Shown here: positions 1-8,053 of the stretch, piece after piece | Layout of the letters: each line of letters starts with the position of its first letter | Position numbering within the stretch: the stretch's first letter is position 1 | Source: Phascolarctobacterium sp. | Lineage (GTDB): Bacteria > Bacillota > Negativicutes > Acidaminococcales > Acidaminococcaceae | Direction: 5' to 3' | NCBI GenBank assembly: GCA_030540395.1 | Contig: JAUNWI010000009.1 | Coordinates: 1 to 64,000, forward strand | Length of the DNA: 64,000 bases | The notes under the pieces: generated by a model | What the model saw: only the letters and a program-made list of their open reading frames with translations | What the model was told of the DNA's origin: nothing | Databases searched by the model: none | Translations under genes and position numbers: made by a program

Positions 1-90
1 TAGTATACTATTAAATTGGGTGCCGATTAAGCCGGTGGTTTATTTGACGCTTACTTAAGAGCTTTAATTGCTGATCGTAAAAGAGCTTTT

Positions 91-459
91 GTGATTCCTG
101 ACAAAGATAATGTGGCCAATTATAATTTCACCTATCTACCTGTTTCATATAGCTATTGGACTGTTTACGAAAGTCGTTGTGCTGAATTAGGCATTATCGA
201 AAATCATGAGTTAACAGATAGAATTATTCGCACCTATGTTGATGTAAAAGGGTTATTCGAAAACCTAAAGGATTTGGAAGAATGTACTAGGTTATATGCT
301 AGCTATGCAACTACCAGTAATGATAATGTAATGACCTTAAGATTAATCCAAGCGCACCATGATTACTGCTTGTTTATTTCAAAGCAGCAGGTGCCGATGG
401 TGGAAGAGGGCTTGTGTAAGCTGGCATGTGAGTTAGAAAAGGAATTGGGTAGTAAATAG
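91..459 (+). CDS. Hypothetical protein, probably the 3' part of a decayed gene
   Basis: A 122-residue reading frame begins at a GTG without an obvious ribosome binding site. The same frame stays open upstream to a TAA at 28-30 and the upstream translation (…LFDAYLRALIADRKRAF) is protein-like. The true gene may therefore have been interrupted by a nonsense change at 28, or the window starts inside it. I recognise no domain. A segment (171-270) recurs in degenerate form at 2751-2850, on the far side of the next two genes. The protein is soluble-looking, rich in Tyr, Leu and Glu, with no signal peptide or membrane segment. Confidence 0.4.
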   Translation: MIPDKDNVANYNFTYLPVSYSYWTVYESRCAELGIIENHELTDRIIRTYVDVKGLFENLKDLEECTRLYASYATTSNDNVMTLRLIQAHHDYCLFISKQQVPMVEEGLCKLACELEKELGSK

Positions 460-621
460 AATGGCAGGGCATATAAATGCTCACGATTTACAAAATAAGC
501 TTATTATTGAATTTAAAGAAATAATATTTGGATATAAGATTCTTGGTGACTGCAAATGTTAGAATATATTTCTAGGCTAATTTTACTTTGTATTTAACTA
601 TCTTCAGCTATACATTGGTAG

Positions 622-1707
622 GTGAGTTATATAGTGCTTAAAGATATCATCAATTCTATACCAGAGTTCATGTGGAACAACATTTTTTCTGTAATCAATA
701 CACTTGGATGTGGCCTGATAGTCGCATTTTTCACATCTACTTATCTCAAAAAGAAAGAAGAACGTACTCGGATTGCCGGTGTGATCGTTGAGAAAAGAAT
801 TAATAGCGAACAAGATATTCTGCATTTCTTAGAAGCTGAATTAATAAAAGAGGAAATCAACAGAGATAATAGCAGTAAGAATGACTATTTATATGACGAG
901 CTTTTAGAACAATTTGATCTTCCTGTTCCATATGATGGACAGATGCAATATGCAGCTATATTTTCAGACCCGTATTTATTTGAGGATTTCTTTCATGAAT
1001 TTGAAGAAAAAATCATGTATCACAAGCTTTGGCTCGATACAAATGTTAAAGAGCATTTAGTATTCATGCAATTATACTTTGCATGCTTTAATACTATACC
1101 TTTAATGATGAAGAGGATACCGTTGCCTAAAGGACAAGAGCTTTCAGATGAAGAGTTTGCAGATATACATGGTATGTTGCTTTTACTTTTAGGTCACTGT
1201 TGTGATAAAGAAATTAATTCTTTGATGTCAGAGCTAGATGAAAAGATTGTTGATTCTGTTTATAAGCTTGAGCTTTCTAGACCTAAGAAAAGTATAATGC
1301 GAGATAACATGTTCAACGTAGATATGGAACGATGTCAAAAAAGGCTTAAAAAGAATACCATACCTGGAAAAAAGCTGGAGAATATAACTAGACTTATTTT
1401 TAGTTTAATATATTCAATAAAGGGTATTGATGTAGATAGCCTAACCCAAGAAGAGCTTGATGAATTTATTAAATCATCAATGCCACGTGATTACGATGAT
1501 ATGAAGGCTCAATTGGAGGAATTTAAAAGCGGCATTCAGAAGATTGCCGAAGAGCACGATTGTAAGGTAATTCACAAGGATGAACTAAAAAAATATCCAG
1601 GAATGTATTCTATTAGTCTCAAGGATGCATTGGAAGGAAAAGAGCCTAGAAAAAATCCTTTGGATGATGACGAGGATGAAGTTAAGGATAAAGAACAAAG
1701 TATGTAA
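622..1707 (+). CDS. Membrane-anchored hypothetical protein
   Basis: A 361-residue protein with one predicted membrane segment near residues 19-41, followed by a charged cytoplasmic region of over 300 residues ending in an acidic DDDEDE tail. The GTG at 634 fits an AGGTG Shine-Dalgarno at 620-624 better than the GTG at 622, so the first four residues may not be translated. It lies 48 bases upstream of another gene encoding a one-pass membrane protein, and both precede an FRG-domain gene. I recognise no family. By position and architecture it could belong to a small phage-defence module, which is inference only. Confidence 0.6.
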   Translation: MSYIVLKDIINSIPEFMWNNIFSVINTLGCGLIVAFFTSTYLKKKEERTRIAGVIVEKRINSEQDILHFLEAELIKEEINRDNSSKNDYLYDELLEQFDLPVPYDGQMQYAAIFSDPYLFEDFFHEFEEKIMYHKLWLDTNVKEHLVFMQLYFACFNTIPLMMKRIPLPKGQELSDEEFADIHGMLLLLLGHCCDKEINSLMSELDEKIVDSVYKLELSRPKKSIMRDNMFNVDMERCQKRLKKNTIPGKKLENITRLIFSLIYSIKGIDVDSLTQEELDEFIKSSMPRDYDDMKAQLEEFKSGIQKIAEEHDCKVIHKDELKKYPGMYSISLKDALEGKEPRKNPLDDDEDEVKDKEQSM

Positions 1708-1755
1708 TTGTAAACGGCGTTTGAGCATGCATAGTGAAGCATAGAAAGGAATAAC

Positions 1756-2592
1756 ATGGAAATAGTTCAATTTCTTGTGAGTTCATTTGGATTGTCATCT
1801 TTTGTTGCATTATTAGTGTTTGGACTTGGATGTTTTTTCAAAGACGCTATATTCAATCATATTGCCAATAAGATGAATGCTGAGCTAGAAGAAAAAAGAG
1901 CAAGCTTATATCATAAAGTACAGACGCAACTGGAAAAGGAAAAGGGTGAAATTCAAGAGAAGCTCAATGAGCAGCAACATCAAATGCAATTGATTTTAAA
2001 AAATCAAGAAAGTGCCAACACGTTGTTAAATACAAAGTTTAATCTACTAAAGCAAGAGCAGATTAAAGCATATAAGGAAGTATATGGCAAGTTATTAAAA
2101 GTATTTCATAGGTTAGAATACCTTCTTCATTATGAGTGCTATATCAAGATGGGTGATGATTTTGACGAGTATATTATAAAAGTAATCTCCAAATTAGATT
2201 TGCCTAATACAATTAAAACGAAGATTATTAAAGCTATAGAAGATAAAGATGAAAATGCAATTGAATTACTGAAGTATGAAGAACAGATGAAACGAATAAG
2301 AGCCTTTAAAGAGGACTTCAAAGATTACAAGAAATGTTTTAATGAAAATGAGATATTTTTTGATGAAGATATTTCAGAGCTTATGGCAAATCTGTCCAAA
2401 AGGATGCAGATAACAGTTGATTACATATATAACTATTTGATAACAAATGATGTAAGAATGACCAATATCAAGTTCAATGAGATGTATAAAGTGAATTATG
2501 ATTTTGAAGGCAAGAAGAAAATCATTGCTAATCTAAAAGAACGGCTGGATATTGTAAAAGAGGCTATCAGAAATGAGATAGACAAGGTTTAA
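1756..2592 (+). CDS. One-pass membrane protein with long coiled coil, unknown function
   Basis: A 278-residue protein beginning with a hydrophobic segment (about residues 5-30), followed by a Glu/Lys/Gln-rich stretch (about 38-110) with strong coiled-coil character, then a mixed helical region to the end. The ATG at 1756 has GGAATAAC upstream, a usable but weak ribosome binding site. It is co-directional with the preceding membrane protein (48-base gap), so the two are probably co-transcribed and may interact in the membrane. No catalytic motif is visible and no family is recognised. Confidence 0.6.
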   Translation: MEIVQFLVSSFGLSSFVALLVFGLGCFFKDAIFNHIANKMNAELEEKRASLYHKVQTQLEKEKGEIQEKLNEQQHQMQLILKNQESANTLLNTKFNLLKQEQIKAYKEVYGKLLKVFHRLEYLLHYECYIKMGDDFDEYIIKVISKLDLPNTIKTKIIKAIEDKDENAIELLKYEEQMKRIRAFKEDFKDYKKCFNENEIFFDEDISELMANLSKRMQITVDYIYNYLITNDVRMTNIKFNEMYKVNYDFEGKKKIIANLKERLDIVKEAIRNEIDKV

Positions 2593-2750
2593 AATGATCA
2601 AATTAAAGAATATGCTTTTCCTATAAGGCTGCCTTAAATCAGCGAAAAGCTTATCTAAATATTACAGGCTTGCACAGCAGGAGCTTTTGTGTTTTTTATG
2701 CTTATATCAGGGCTTCAATGAGTGGCTTTGCTGGGATTATCTTCTTAGAA

Positions 2751-2850
2751 GAGTCGCTGTGCTGAAGCAGGGATTATCGATAATCATGAGTTGGGGGACG
2801 GAATTATTGGGATATAAGTTGATGGAAAGGGCTTATGAGGTGATAAAGAG
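2751..2850 (+). pseudogene. Degenerate copy of bases 171-270
   Basis: This 100-base stretch aligns without gaps to 171-270 at a constant offset of 2580 bases and is about three-quarters identical by eye (shared blocks include CATTATCGA/GATTATCGA and AATCATGAGTT). It carries stop codons in the frame used by the first gene, so it is a dead fragment. The surrounding 2593-2938 interval holds no other gene that I can support. Confidence 0.6.
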
Positions 2851-2947
2851 TTAATTAAGGAGGATATTTTCAATACTGATATCCATATAAAAATGACTAA
2901 CTAGTCATTTGCCACATAAGCAGCAGAAAACTTGGTAGGTGATTGAT

Positions 2948-4471
2948 TTGGATATAAACAAATTAACATTTCAGGAAAGATATGTATACGACGGCTTGTC
3001 AGAAGGCGTGAAAGAGTCACTTCTTGATTTTAAAACCGATAATTTTGCTTATCTTGATATGGTCAGGATGTACCTAAATAAGATTTATGGTGACAAAGCG
3101 AATTGGAAACAACTAGTTGCTCAGCAAGAAAGTGATTATAATTATCAGCGTTTGCATAAGCCTGTGTGCGGCATAGATGATGTTAATACTATAGATAATA
3201 ATAAATTATTAGAGTTAATAAACGAGGATAGTGCCTATTTATCTATTGTTGATATAGTCCTGAAACTAATGCCACAGGTAGAGGTTGACAATAAATTATA
3301 TACTTCTAAACTGCTACTTGTTGGTCAATTGCTAGGGCTAGTACCTAGTTTTGCAGAGGTGCCTATAAAACCTCTAAATAGCTTTATGATTGATTTCATG
3401 AGTATAACAAAGGAAGATATTGAAAGCATTTTGAGTAATAGGGAAAAGTCATATTATCTATACTTTGCAGAAAAAACTTTAGTACAGTACTATCTAGATG
3501 GCTTACAGGTTACATATCCTATAGTTGGAACGGTCATGAAGCAGCCTAAAGCTGCGTACTATTATCGTGGAGAAAATGCCTTTTATGGTTCTTCTAAGCC
3601 TGGGTTATATCGGAATATAGATAAACATATGTCAAAAGAATTTAAGAAGCGCATAGGTTTGATTAAATACGATGAGTGTGGTGCTTTCTTTGATAATTTT
3701 ACAAGCATTTTAAATTGGGGTTGTTCTAGTGTTAATCATATAGCCTTAATGCAACACTATGGCCTCACAACCAGTTTAATTGACATAACAAGCAGTATTA
3801 AAGTAGCTCTGTTCTTTGCCTGCTGTTATTGGAGAAACAATGAATGGAGGCCGTTGACCAGTAAGCATATCGCAAGAGCGGATTCCAGAAAGCATGTATT
3901 CAGATTGGGTGGGGATTCCAGATATGGTATGTTATATAGGTATAAAATTGAGCTTGATGATATTCATTGGGCCTTAGATAAACCTGAAGATATAGATGGT
4001 GAGATAATTCCTGTAGGTTATCAGCCCTTTATGCGCTGTAAGAGTCAATATGCATATACTTTGTTTAATCAAAATACTGACTATGATTTATATAAAGATA
4101 GACGGTTTGAGAAGTATAAATTTTTATTAACTGAAGAGTTCTGTGAGCAAATATATGAAGAAATGGACAAGGGAAAGGCCATTTATCCAGATACGGATGT
4201 GCCTGATATAACAGGATATTTGAAACGAATCGATTCCTCTAAAGTAATTCCTAAGGATATTTTTGATGAGTGGGCTAAGAATTATAGCAAAAGTGAAAGA
4301 GCACAGATTAGAAATGCTCTTGAACGATATGGTTATAAAATTTCAGGCAGAAATATCCCAGTTATAACAAAAAAGGAAATTGATAGTATCAATAGGTCCT
4401 ATACAGTTCAGAAGGTACAGGAAATAATAGGTGTTCAGCCAAAGATATTGCCTCTTATGGTTATTGGATAG
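2948..4471 (+). CDS. FRG domain-containing protein
   Basis: About 507 residues. The FRG domain (PF08867) is recognisable in the middle: YYRGE near residue 200 and, about 60 residues later, the block HYGLTTSLIDIT followed by VALFFA, the typical core of this family. The N-terminal ~190 residues and C-terminal ~150 residues are unassigned. The TTG at 2948 sits 6 bases after an AGGTG site; the GTG at 2939 lies too close to that site. The FRG family has no settled biochemistry; members often occur in defence islands. With the two preceding membrane/coiled-coil genes it may form an accessory, possibly antiviral, cassette (inference). Confidence 0.75.
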   Translation: MDINKLTFQERYVYDGLSEGVKESLLDFKTDNFAYLDMVRMYLNKIYGDKANWKQLVAQQESDYNYQRLHKPVCGIDDVNTIDNNKLLELINEDSAYLSIVDIVLKLMPQVEVDNKLYTSKLLLVGQLLGLVPSFAEVPIKPLNSFMIDFMSITKEDIESILSNREKSYYLYFAEKTLVQYYLDGLQVTYPIVGTVMKQPKAAYYYRGENAFYGSSKPGLYRNIDKHMSKEFKKRIGLIKYDECGAFFDNFTSILNWGCSSVNHIALMQHYGLTTSLIDITSSIKVALFFACCYWRNNEWRPLTSKHIARADSRKHVFRLGGDSRYGMLYRYKIELDDIHWALDKPEDIDGEIIPVGYQPFMRCKSQYAYTLFNQNTDYDLYKDRRFEKYKFLLTEEFCEQIYEEMDKGKAIYPDTDVPDITGYLKRIDSSKVIPKDIFDEWAKNYSKSERAQIRNALERYGYKISGRNIPVITKKEIDSINRSYTVQKVQEIIGVQPKILPLMVIG

Positions 4472-4499
4472 ATAGCATTTAAGTGTCAGCCTTTCACGA

Positions 4500-4960
4500 T
4501 TTTAGTATCAGTGTCACGATGTGGGACTATTATTATTGCTCAGCCGTCTTGTCCACGAATTGACCAATAATCTTGTCCGCCAGCTGCCAAACTTGTTGGC
4601 CATACCCAAGCTAGGGTGTGTAGTATCTGTATCTTTGTGGCAGTTGCCACATGTGTATTCCGGACGAATTGCCACACTCTCACGGTGAAATCGCCACACC
4701 GTCACGGAGCTTGCCACACTGTGCCGGAGGGTGCCACGGGGATTAAATGGTAGTTTGGTACCGCCATTCCGCTAACACAGTACCATAATCCGAAAGCTCG
4801 GTACCGCCATTCCGAAAACTTAGTACCGCGAATTCCAATAAGCGGATACCATACATGATAACAGTTTTTGGCCAAATGAAAATGTAGGTTTTGGTCAACT
4901 GGAATGCAGAATTTGGCCAACTGGAAATGTAGGTGATGGCCAACTGGATGCTGGCGTTTT
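4500..4960. repeat. Field of three short repeat families resembling IS21-type element ends
   Basis: No gene lies in 4472-5020. It contains three successive families of degenerate direct repeats. One is TGCCACA…CACGG type, 5-6 copies at about 4637-4738. The second is GGTACCGCCATTCCG, exact at 4757-4771 and 4800-4814 with diverged copies at 4779 and 4821. The third is TTGGCCAACTGGAAATG type, at about 4867, 4891, 4913 and 4937. IS21-family elements carry several short repeats at each end (established), and this motif style resembles them. No transposase gene remains. Confidence 0.5.
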
Positions 4961-5020
4961 TGTGGGTTACACCTTCACGCGGTTTTAGCGACACTCTTTT
5001 ACGCCAAGAGCTTCAGAAAA

Positions 5021-5047
5021 TAAAAAATCTCCCCACGGTGTGGGGAG
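5021..5047 (-). terminator. Rho-independent terminator (minus strand)
   Basis: The stem CTCCCCAC/GTGGGGAG is followed on the minus strand by ATTTTTTA. It lies just past the stop of the 53-codon ORF at 5061-5222. Nearly the same hairpin recurs at 5971-5998 and near 12180. Confidence 0.75.
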
Positions 5048-5060
5048 AAGAGTAAATATA

Positions 5061-5222
5061 TTAGAGTAAAGCTATGATACGAGGCCATTTACTCTTATCG
5101 ATGTTCAATGCAGTAAGAGCCTGCTCATTAGTCCAGTGTTGGGTTGCTTTGAGATTTTTGATGGCTTCAACAAGAGCTATATCTCTGCCTTCATTTCTCA
5201 GTTCTTCCATTACAGAGCACAT
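5061..5222 (-). CDS. 53-residue protein, like the C-terminal tail of Rpn-type nucleases
   Basis: The ORF reads MCSVMEELRNEG… and ends in LNIDKSKWPRIIALL. The reading frame is open for six codons upstream (…TEEGIQT), and that TEEG stretch encodes the GAGGAGG that can serve as ribosome binding site for the internal Met. Rpn-family (PD-(D/E)XK 'transposase') proteins of gut Firmicutes typically end with a similar YKE.EEG…MC.VMEE…ALNI segment (family knowledge). This is either a gene remnant or a retained short antitoxin-like product. It follows the ORF at 5244 by 21 bases and ends at a terminator. Confidence 0.55.
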   Translation of the reverse strand: MCSVMEELRNEGRDIALVEAIKNLKATQHWTNEQALTALNIDKSKWPRIIALL

Positions 5223-5243
5223 TGTTTGAATTCCCTCCTCTGT

Positions 5244-5438
5244 TTATTCCATGTAAAGATTACGGCGTTTGGCACGCTGTTTGGCGGCCATAACAGCAAT
5301 TTCTCGAAGTTGCTCTTCAGTAAGTTCCGGACAATCATCATCAAAAACGATGGGCTTTTTGTCAGCTTCTTCGATTTGTTTGATTTGTTCTGGGGTTAAA
5401 GGTTCATTTTCATAAATCATTTTGCGAATCATTACCAT
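5244..5438 (-). CDS. Small antitoxin-like protein
   Basis: About 64 residues, starting MVMIRKMIYENEPL and containing the acidic motif DDDCPELTEEQL followed by a basic AKRR tail. It is about 70 per cent identical by eye to the protein at 10024-10215, which supports the ATG start chosen here. The frame is open further up to a TTG at 5468 that overlaps the HicB stop. Proteins of this kind with a 'CPELT' motif are common small antitoxin-like hypotheticals. It lies directly downstream of hicB, so it may share its promoter. No toxin partner is adjacent. Confidence 0.6.
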   Translation of the reverse strand: MVMIRKMIYENEPLTPEQIKQIEEADKKPIVFDDDCPELTEEQLREIAVMAAKQRAKRRNLYME

Positions 5439-5464
5439 GGTAATTTTCTTTAGTTTACAACTTG

Positions 5465-5860
5465 TCAAGCCTCAAGCTTTTCTAAGAGTGCTTCCTGCAA
5501 GGTTTGACTGAAGTTGATGTTCTTCTCTTCAGCAATGGTGTTCATCCATTCAGGTATGGTGAGGGTCTTTTTGACAGCCTTATTGCTGGTGCGTTTTAAA
5601 TAAGCTGCTTCATCCCATTCTACTAAAGTGACAAAGCTGTCCTTATCAAGAATCAAAAGTTCCGGGCGCATGGCCTGAGGCAAGGGCTCTTTATCCTGTT
5701 TTAAGGAATATAGATATAAGCCCAGAGCATCTTGAGCCATATAAAGAGCTTCTGCTAGATCATTGCCTTCGGTGTTACAGCCAGGAAGGTCGGGGAAGGT
5801 GACGGAGTAGCCGCCAATCTCTTCTTTATGAAATATTGCTGGATAAATGCGTTTTTCCAT
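5465..5860 (-). CDS. hicB: HicB-family antitoxin, orphan
   Basis: 131 residues. The N-terminal HicB fold is clear (YPAIFHKEEIGGYSVTFPDLPGC), followed by an ALYMAQDAL helix and a C-terminal ribbon-helix-helix-like part (LTIPEWM…TLQEALLEKL). The ATG at 5860 has AAGGAGG 9 bases upstream, better than the earlier in-frame Met. HicB neutralises HicA mRNA interferase and represses its own promoter (family knowledge). No hicA is present nearby, so this copy is an orphan. It is very similar to the broken copy at 10912-11317 and related to 8054-8437. Confidence 0.85.
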   Translation of the reverse strand: MEKRIYPAIFHKEEIGGYSVTFPDLPGCNTEGNDLAEALYMAQDALGLYLYSLKQDKEPLPQAMRPELLILDKDSFVTLVEWDEAAYLKRTSNKAVKKTLTIPEWMNTIAEEKNINFSQTLQEALLEKLEA

Positions 5861-5932
5861 GGAAAGTAGCCTCCTTTTCAATAGAACGCAGAGCTATTTC
5901 AGCCCTGCGTCTTTGAGGATTTGGTTAAGAAT

Positions 5933-5961
5933 ATTATAGCACGTGTTGGCACGTATTACAA
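5933..5961 (-). promoter_or_regulatory. hicB promoter with ACGTG/CACGT operator
   Basis: On the minus strand TTGTAA (-35), a 17-base spacer and TATAAT (-10). The spacer contains the inverted repeat ACGTG-CCAA-CACGT, a natural site for autorepression. The same layout recurs at 8469-8497 and 12130-12158. Confidence 0.7.
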
Positions 5962-5970
5962 GGTAATGGG

Positions 5971-5998
5971 AATAAAAAACTCCCCACAGTGTGGGGAG
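5971..5998 (-). terminator. Rho-independent terminator (minus strand)
   Basis: The stem CTCCCCAC/GTGGGGAG is followed by GTTTTTTATT on the minus strand, 14 bases past the stop of the ORF at 6012-6161. It separates that transcript from the hicB promoter. Confidence 0.75.
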
Positions 5999-6011
5999 AA
6001 AGGTGTAGATA

Positions 6012-6161
6012 TTAAAGTAAGGCTATAATACGAGGCCATTTACTCTTATCGATGTTTAATGCAGTAAGAGCCTGCTCATTAGTCCAGTGTTGGGTTACTT
6101 TGAGATTTTTGATAGCTTCAATTAAGGTTTCAAGCTTTAATTCTTCCATTACAGCACACAT
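6012..6161 (-). CDS. 49-residue protein, like the C-terminal tail of Rpn-type nucleases
   Basis: It reads MCAVMEELKLETLIEAIKNL… and ends IDKSKWPRIIALL, nearly identical in its last 29 residues to 5061-5222. The frame is open ~27 codons further upstream (HDFSCLESKDIYNETF…RYKETEEGIQT) before a TGA, so more of the parent protein survives here. GAGGAGG, 11 bases before the ATG, lies inside that upstream coding. Published work on E. coli Rpn proteins describes short C-terminal isoforms that counter the full-length nuclease; this could be a surviving short form. The rest of the nuclease is gone. Confidence 0.5.
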   Translation of the reverse strand: MCAVMEELKLETLIEAIKNLKVTQHWTNEQALTALNIDKSKWPRIIALL

Positions 6162-6320
6162 GGTTTGAATTCCCTCCTCTGTTTCTTTATAACGCTTAAC
6201 ACATTCTTTAAAGGTTTCATTGTAAATGTCTTTAGACTCTAAGCAAGAAAAATCATGGACTCAAGCTTATTAACGTATGCAGATAAGGAACATTAGCTTG
6301 TATTATCAAAGTGTTGAATT

Positions 6321-6653
6321 CTAAAATAATTTGTTACTATGCTCTTGCTTCTTATATAGAAACCTTCTGACTTCCATGATTTTATTATCTGGATTATCAT
6401 CGATGACGACATAGTAGACCACAAAGTTTTTAACATAGATGCGGTAGTAAGGATATTTCCTTTCTTTTTTGGACCTTACCCGTTCGAAGGACTCACAAAA
6501 TGGTAGTCTTGCTAAGACAGCATTCTCTACGGCATCGATTAATTCATTTGCGGCCTTAGGATTTTGCAGTTTTTGAGAAATATAGATCACTTTTTCCTGT
6601 AGATCTTCATAAAACAATGGTAAATATCTTAAGATATATTGTGTATTATCCAT
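6321..6653 (-). CDS. RelE/ParE-family toxin
   Basis: 110 residues with the compact alpha/beta pattern of type II RelE/ParE toxins: an N-terminal helical hairpin (YEDLQEKVIYISQKLQNPKAANELIDAVENAV), then strands with RVRSKKERKYPYYRIYVKNFVVYYVV and IMEVRRFLY. The start overlaps the end of the antitoxin gene by 8 bases, the usual coupled antitoxin-toxin order. RelE members cut mRNA on ribosomes whereas ParE members poison gyrase; the sequence alone does not decide which. It appears intact. Confidence 0.85.
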   Translation of the reverse strand: MDNTQYILRYLPLFYEDLQEKVIYISQKLQNPKAANELIDAVENAVLARLPFCESFERVRSKKERKYPYYRIYVKNFVVYYVVIDDNPDNKIMEVRRFLYKKQEHSNKLF

Positions 6654-6903
6654 TTACCATGGCCCTCAATTTTCCAAAAACTTCATCATGACTAAGTCGT
6701 GCATCATTTTCGGCGGCTGCTGCATCTGCTAAATCTAATGCTTCTTCTACTCCATCAATAAGGTTGGAATAAGCCTCGATGCTTAATACAACCATGGCTC
6801 CATATCCATTTTTAGTAAGATATACAGGATTACCTTCATTTACAAGTTTTTCTATTTCTAGAAACTTATTTCTCAAGTCGGATACAGGTTTAATTTGAAT
6901 CAT
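6646..6903 (-). CDS. Phd/YefM-family antitoxin
   Basis: 85 residues. The N-terminal Phd/YefM DNA-binding fold is visible (IKPVSDLRNKFLEIEKLVNEGNPVYLTKNGYGAMVVLSIEAYSNL), followed by a toxin-binding tail with DLADAAAAENDARLSHDEVFGKLR. AAGGAG precedes the ATG by about 10 bases. Upstream (6915-6950) lies an AT-rich block with repeated ATGATA that may hold its operator. It pairs with the RelE-like gene immediately downstream. A second, N-terminally truncated copy of the tail is at 10187-10471. Confidence 0.87.
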   Translation of the reverse strand: MIQIKPVSDLRNKFLEIEKLVNEGNPVYLTKNGYGAMVVLSIEAYSNLIDGVEEALDLADAAAAENDARLSHDEVFGKLRAMVNG

Positions 6904-7147
6904 TATTCGTCACACTCCTTTATCGAAATACTATCATAATATTATCATCTTCATGGTAGCATATAACACGAAATTTTTCAAGCAGCAAATTGATTACAAT
7001 AAGGTGATACTCTTCATGAAGCGTGCAAATTTGCTAGCGCAAATTGGGTTAAAGTGGCTTCCTGGCAGAAGGGAAATAATAAAAAAACTCCCCTTGCAGA
7101 GAGTAGATGAGATTGTATTGGCGTAACCCAGGAAAACAGCTAATATT

Positions 7148-7423
7148 TTAGGCAATTTTGGCATCCTCCTTGGACATTTCCCACATGAGCAGCAGATTGT
7201 CTACAGCAAAGCTTTCAATCCAAAAGAGCTCATCCTCACTAAAGCCATAAGACTTAATGATATTTCTGTCAGGCATGATGATTTCAGCAAAATCAAAGCC
7301 ATTATTGGCATTGGGGCGTTCAAACCGCACGCAAATATACTCTTTATAACCTTCAATAATCACGTCACTGGTAGTAACAGTGATACCATTGAACATGCAA
7401 TAGTAATGCTTATTAGTGCACAT
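7148..7423 (-). CDS. Hypothetical protein
   Basis: 91 residues from the ATG at 7423, which has AAGGG 9 bases upstream; an ATG three codons earlier lies directly on that site. The sequence is beta-rich (YYCMFNGITVTTSDVIIEGYKEYICVRFERP) then mixed. I recognise no domain and see no signal peptide or membrane segment. It lies in the toxin-antitoxin island but no partner gene is adjacent. Confidence 0.55.
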   Translation of the reverse strand: MCTNKHYYCMFNGITVTTSDVIIEGYKEYICVRFERPNANNGFDFAEIIMPDRNIIKSYGFSEDELFWIESFAVDNLLLMWEMSKEDAKIA

Positions 7424-7489
7424 GATAGTCATCCCTTCTATGGGGTTACTTAAGTAAATGGTAATTTTCTGAAATCGATAGAGGAACTC

Positions 7490-7624
7490 TCACTTTTTCA
7501 AGTCAGCAAACAGTTCATCTAGATCAGTATAAGCTTTTACAGAAGGATCTTTAGCTATCCTTTCTGCCTCTAATAACGCAGCTATTGTTTCTTGGTTGGA
7601 TAATACTTTATGCGTTTCGTCCAT
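7490..7624 (-). CDS. 44-residue RelB-like small protein
   Basis: Reads MDETHKVLSNQETIAALLEAERIAKDPSV… and ends LDELFADLKK. The stretch ALLEAERIAKDP…Y.DLDELFADL resembles the C-terminal toxin-binding half of RelB/DinJ antitoxins, without the DNA-binding half. The ATG overlaps the end of the nucleotidyltransferase gene, so translation is probably coupled. It may be a genuine small antitoxin for that enzyme or an antitoxin remnant. Confidence 0.5.
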   Translation of the reverse strand: MDETHKVLSNQETIAALLEAERIAKDPSVKAYTDLDELFADLKK

Positions 7625-7955
7625 ACCATTCAACTCCTTCGTTGACTATGTTTTTATAAAAAGGCATGTACTGGGCCCGTTTGTAGAAGTTTCCCTTATC
7701 ACGGAACAATACAGAGAGTAAAACATCATATTTCATGCCTAGGAGAGCAGCTGTTTTACTGAACTGATTGCGATACTTTTTGATGTTTTCCTCTGCGTCA
7801 TCAATGATGATCATGATATCGATGTCAGATTCAGGAGTGTTATCACCTCTGGCATAGGAGCCGTAAAGTATGATTTTATGAATGTTAGGGAAGAGAAGTA
7901 ATGCTTCAGTTTTTAATTCCTGTGCAATTTTGTTTAGTGCTTGTTGCGTACACAT
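7608..7955 (-). CDS. MNT-type nucleotidyltransferase
   Basis: 115 residues from the ATG at 7955 (AAGGAAG 7 bases upstream). The minimal nucleotidyltransferase motif is intact: YGSYARGDNTPESDIDIMI, i.e. the GS…D.D signature whose Asp pair binds metal. Such MNT proteins usually pair with a HEPN toxin and inactivate it by adding nucleotides to it (family knowledge); no HEPN gene is adjacent here. The only coupled partner is the 44-residue RelB-like ORF. Confidence 0.8.
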   Translation of the reverse strand: MCTQQALNKIAQELKTEALLLFPNIHKIILYGSYARGDNTPESDIDIMIIIDDAEENIKKYRNQFSKTAALLGMKYDVLLSVLFRDKGNFYKRAQYMPFYKNIVNEGVEWYGRNA

Positions 7956-8053
7956 AGCATCACTTCCTTTCAAAGCTTTTTCAAGTCAATTGTATTATAA
8001 GATGTGGTAGTTGTCAAATAAAGATGAAAGTCTACTCGTGTTGTGAATAGAGG

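Noticed and set aside
4637-4950. CRISPR-like or coding region from the repeat field
   Set aside because: Repeats are degenerate, belong to three families and have unequal spacing; the open frames across them are low-complexity translations of repeats.
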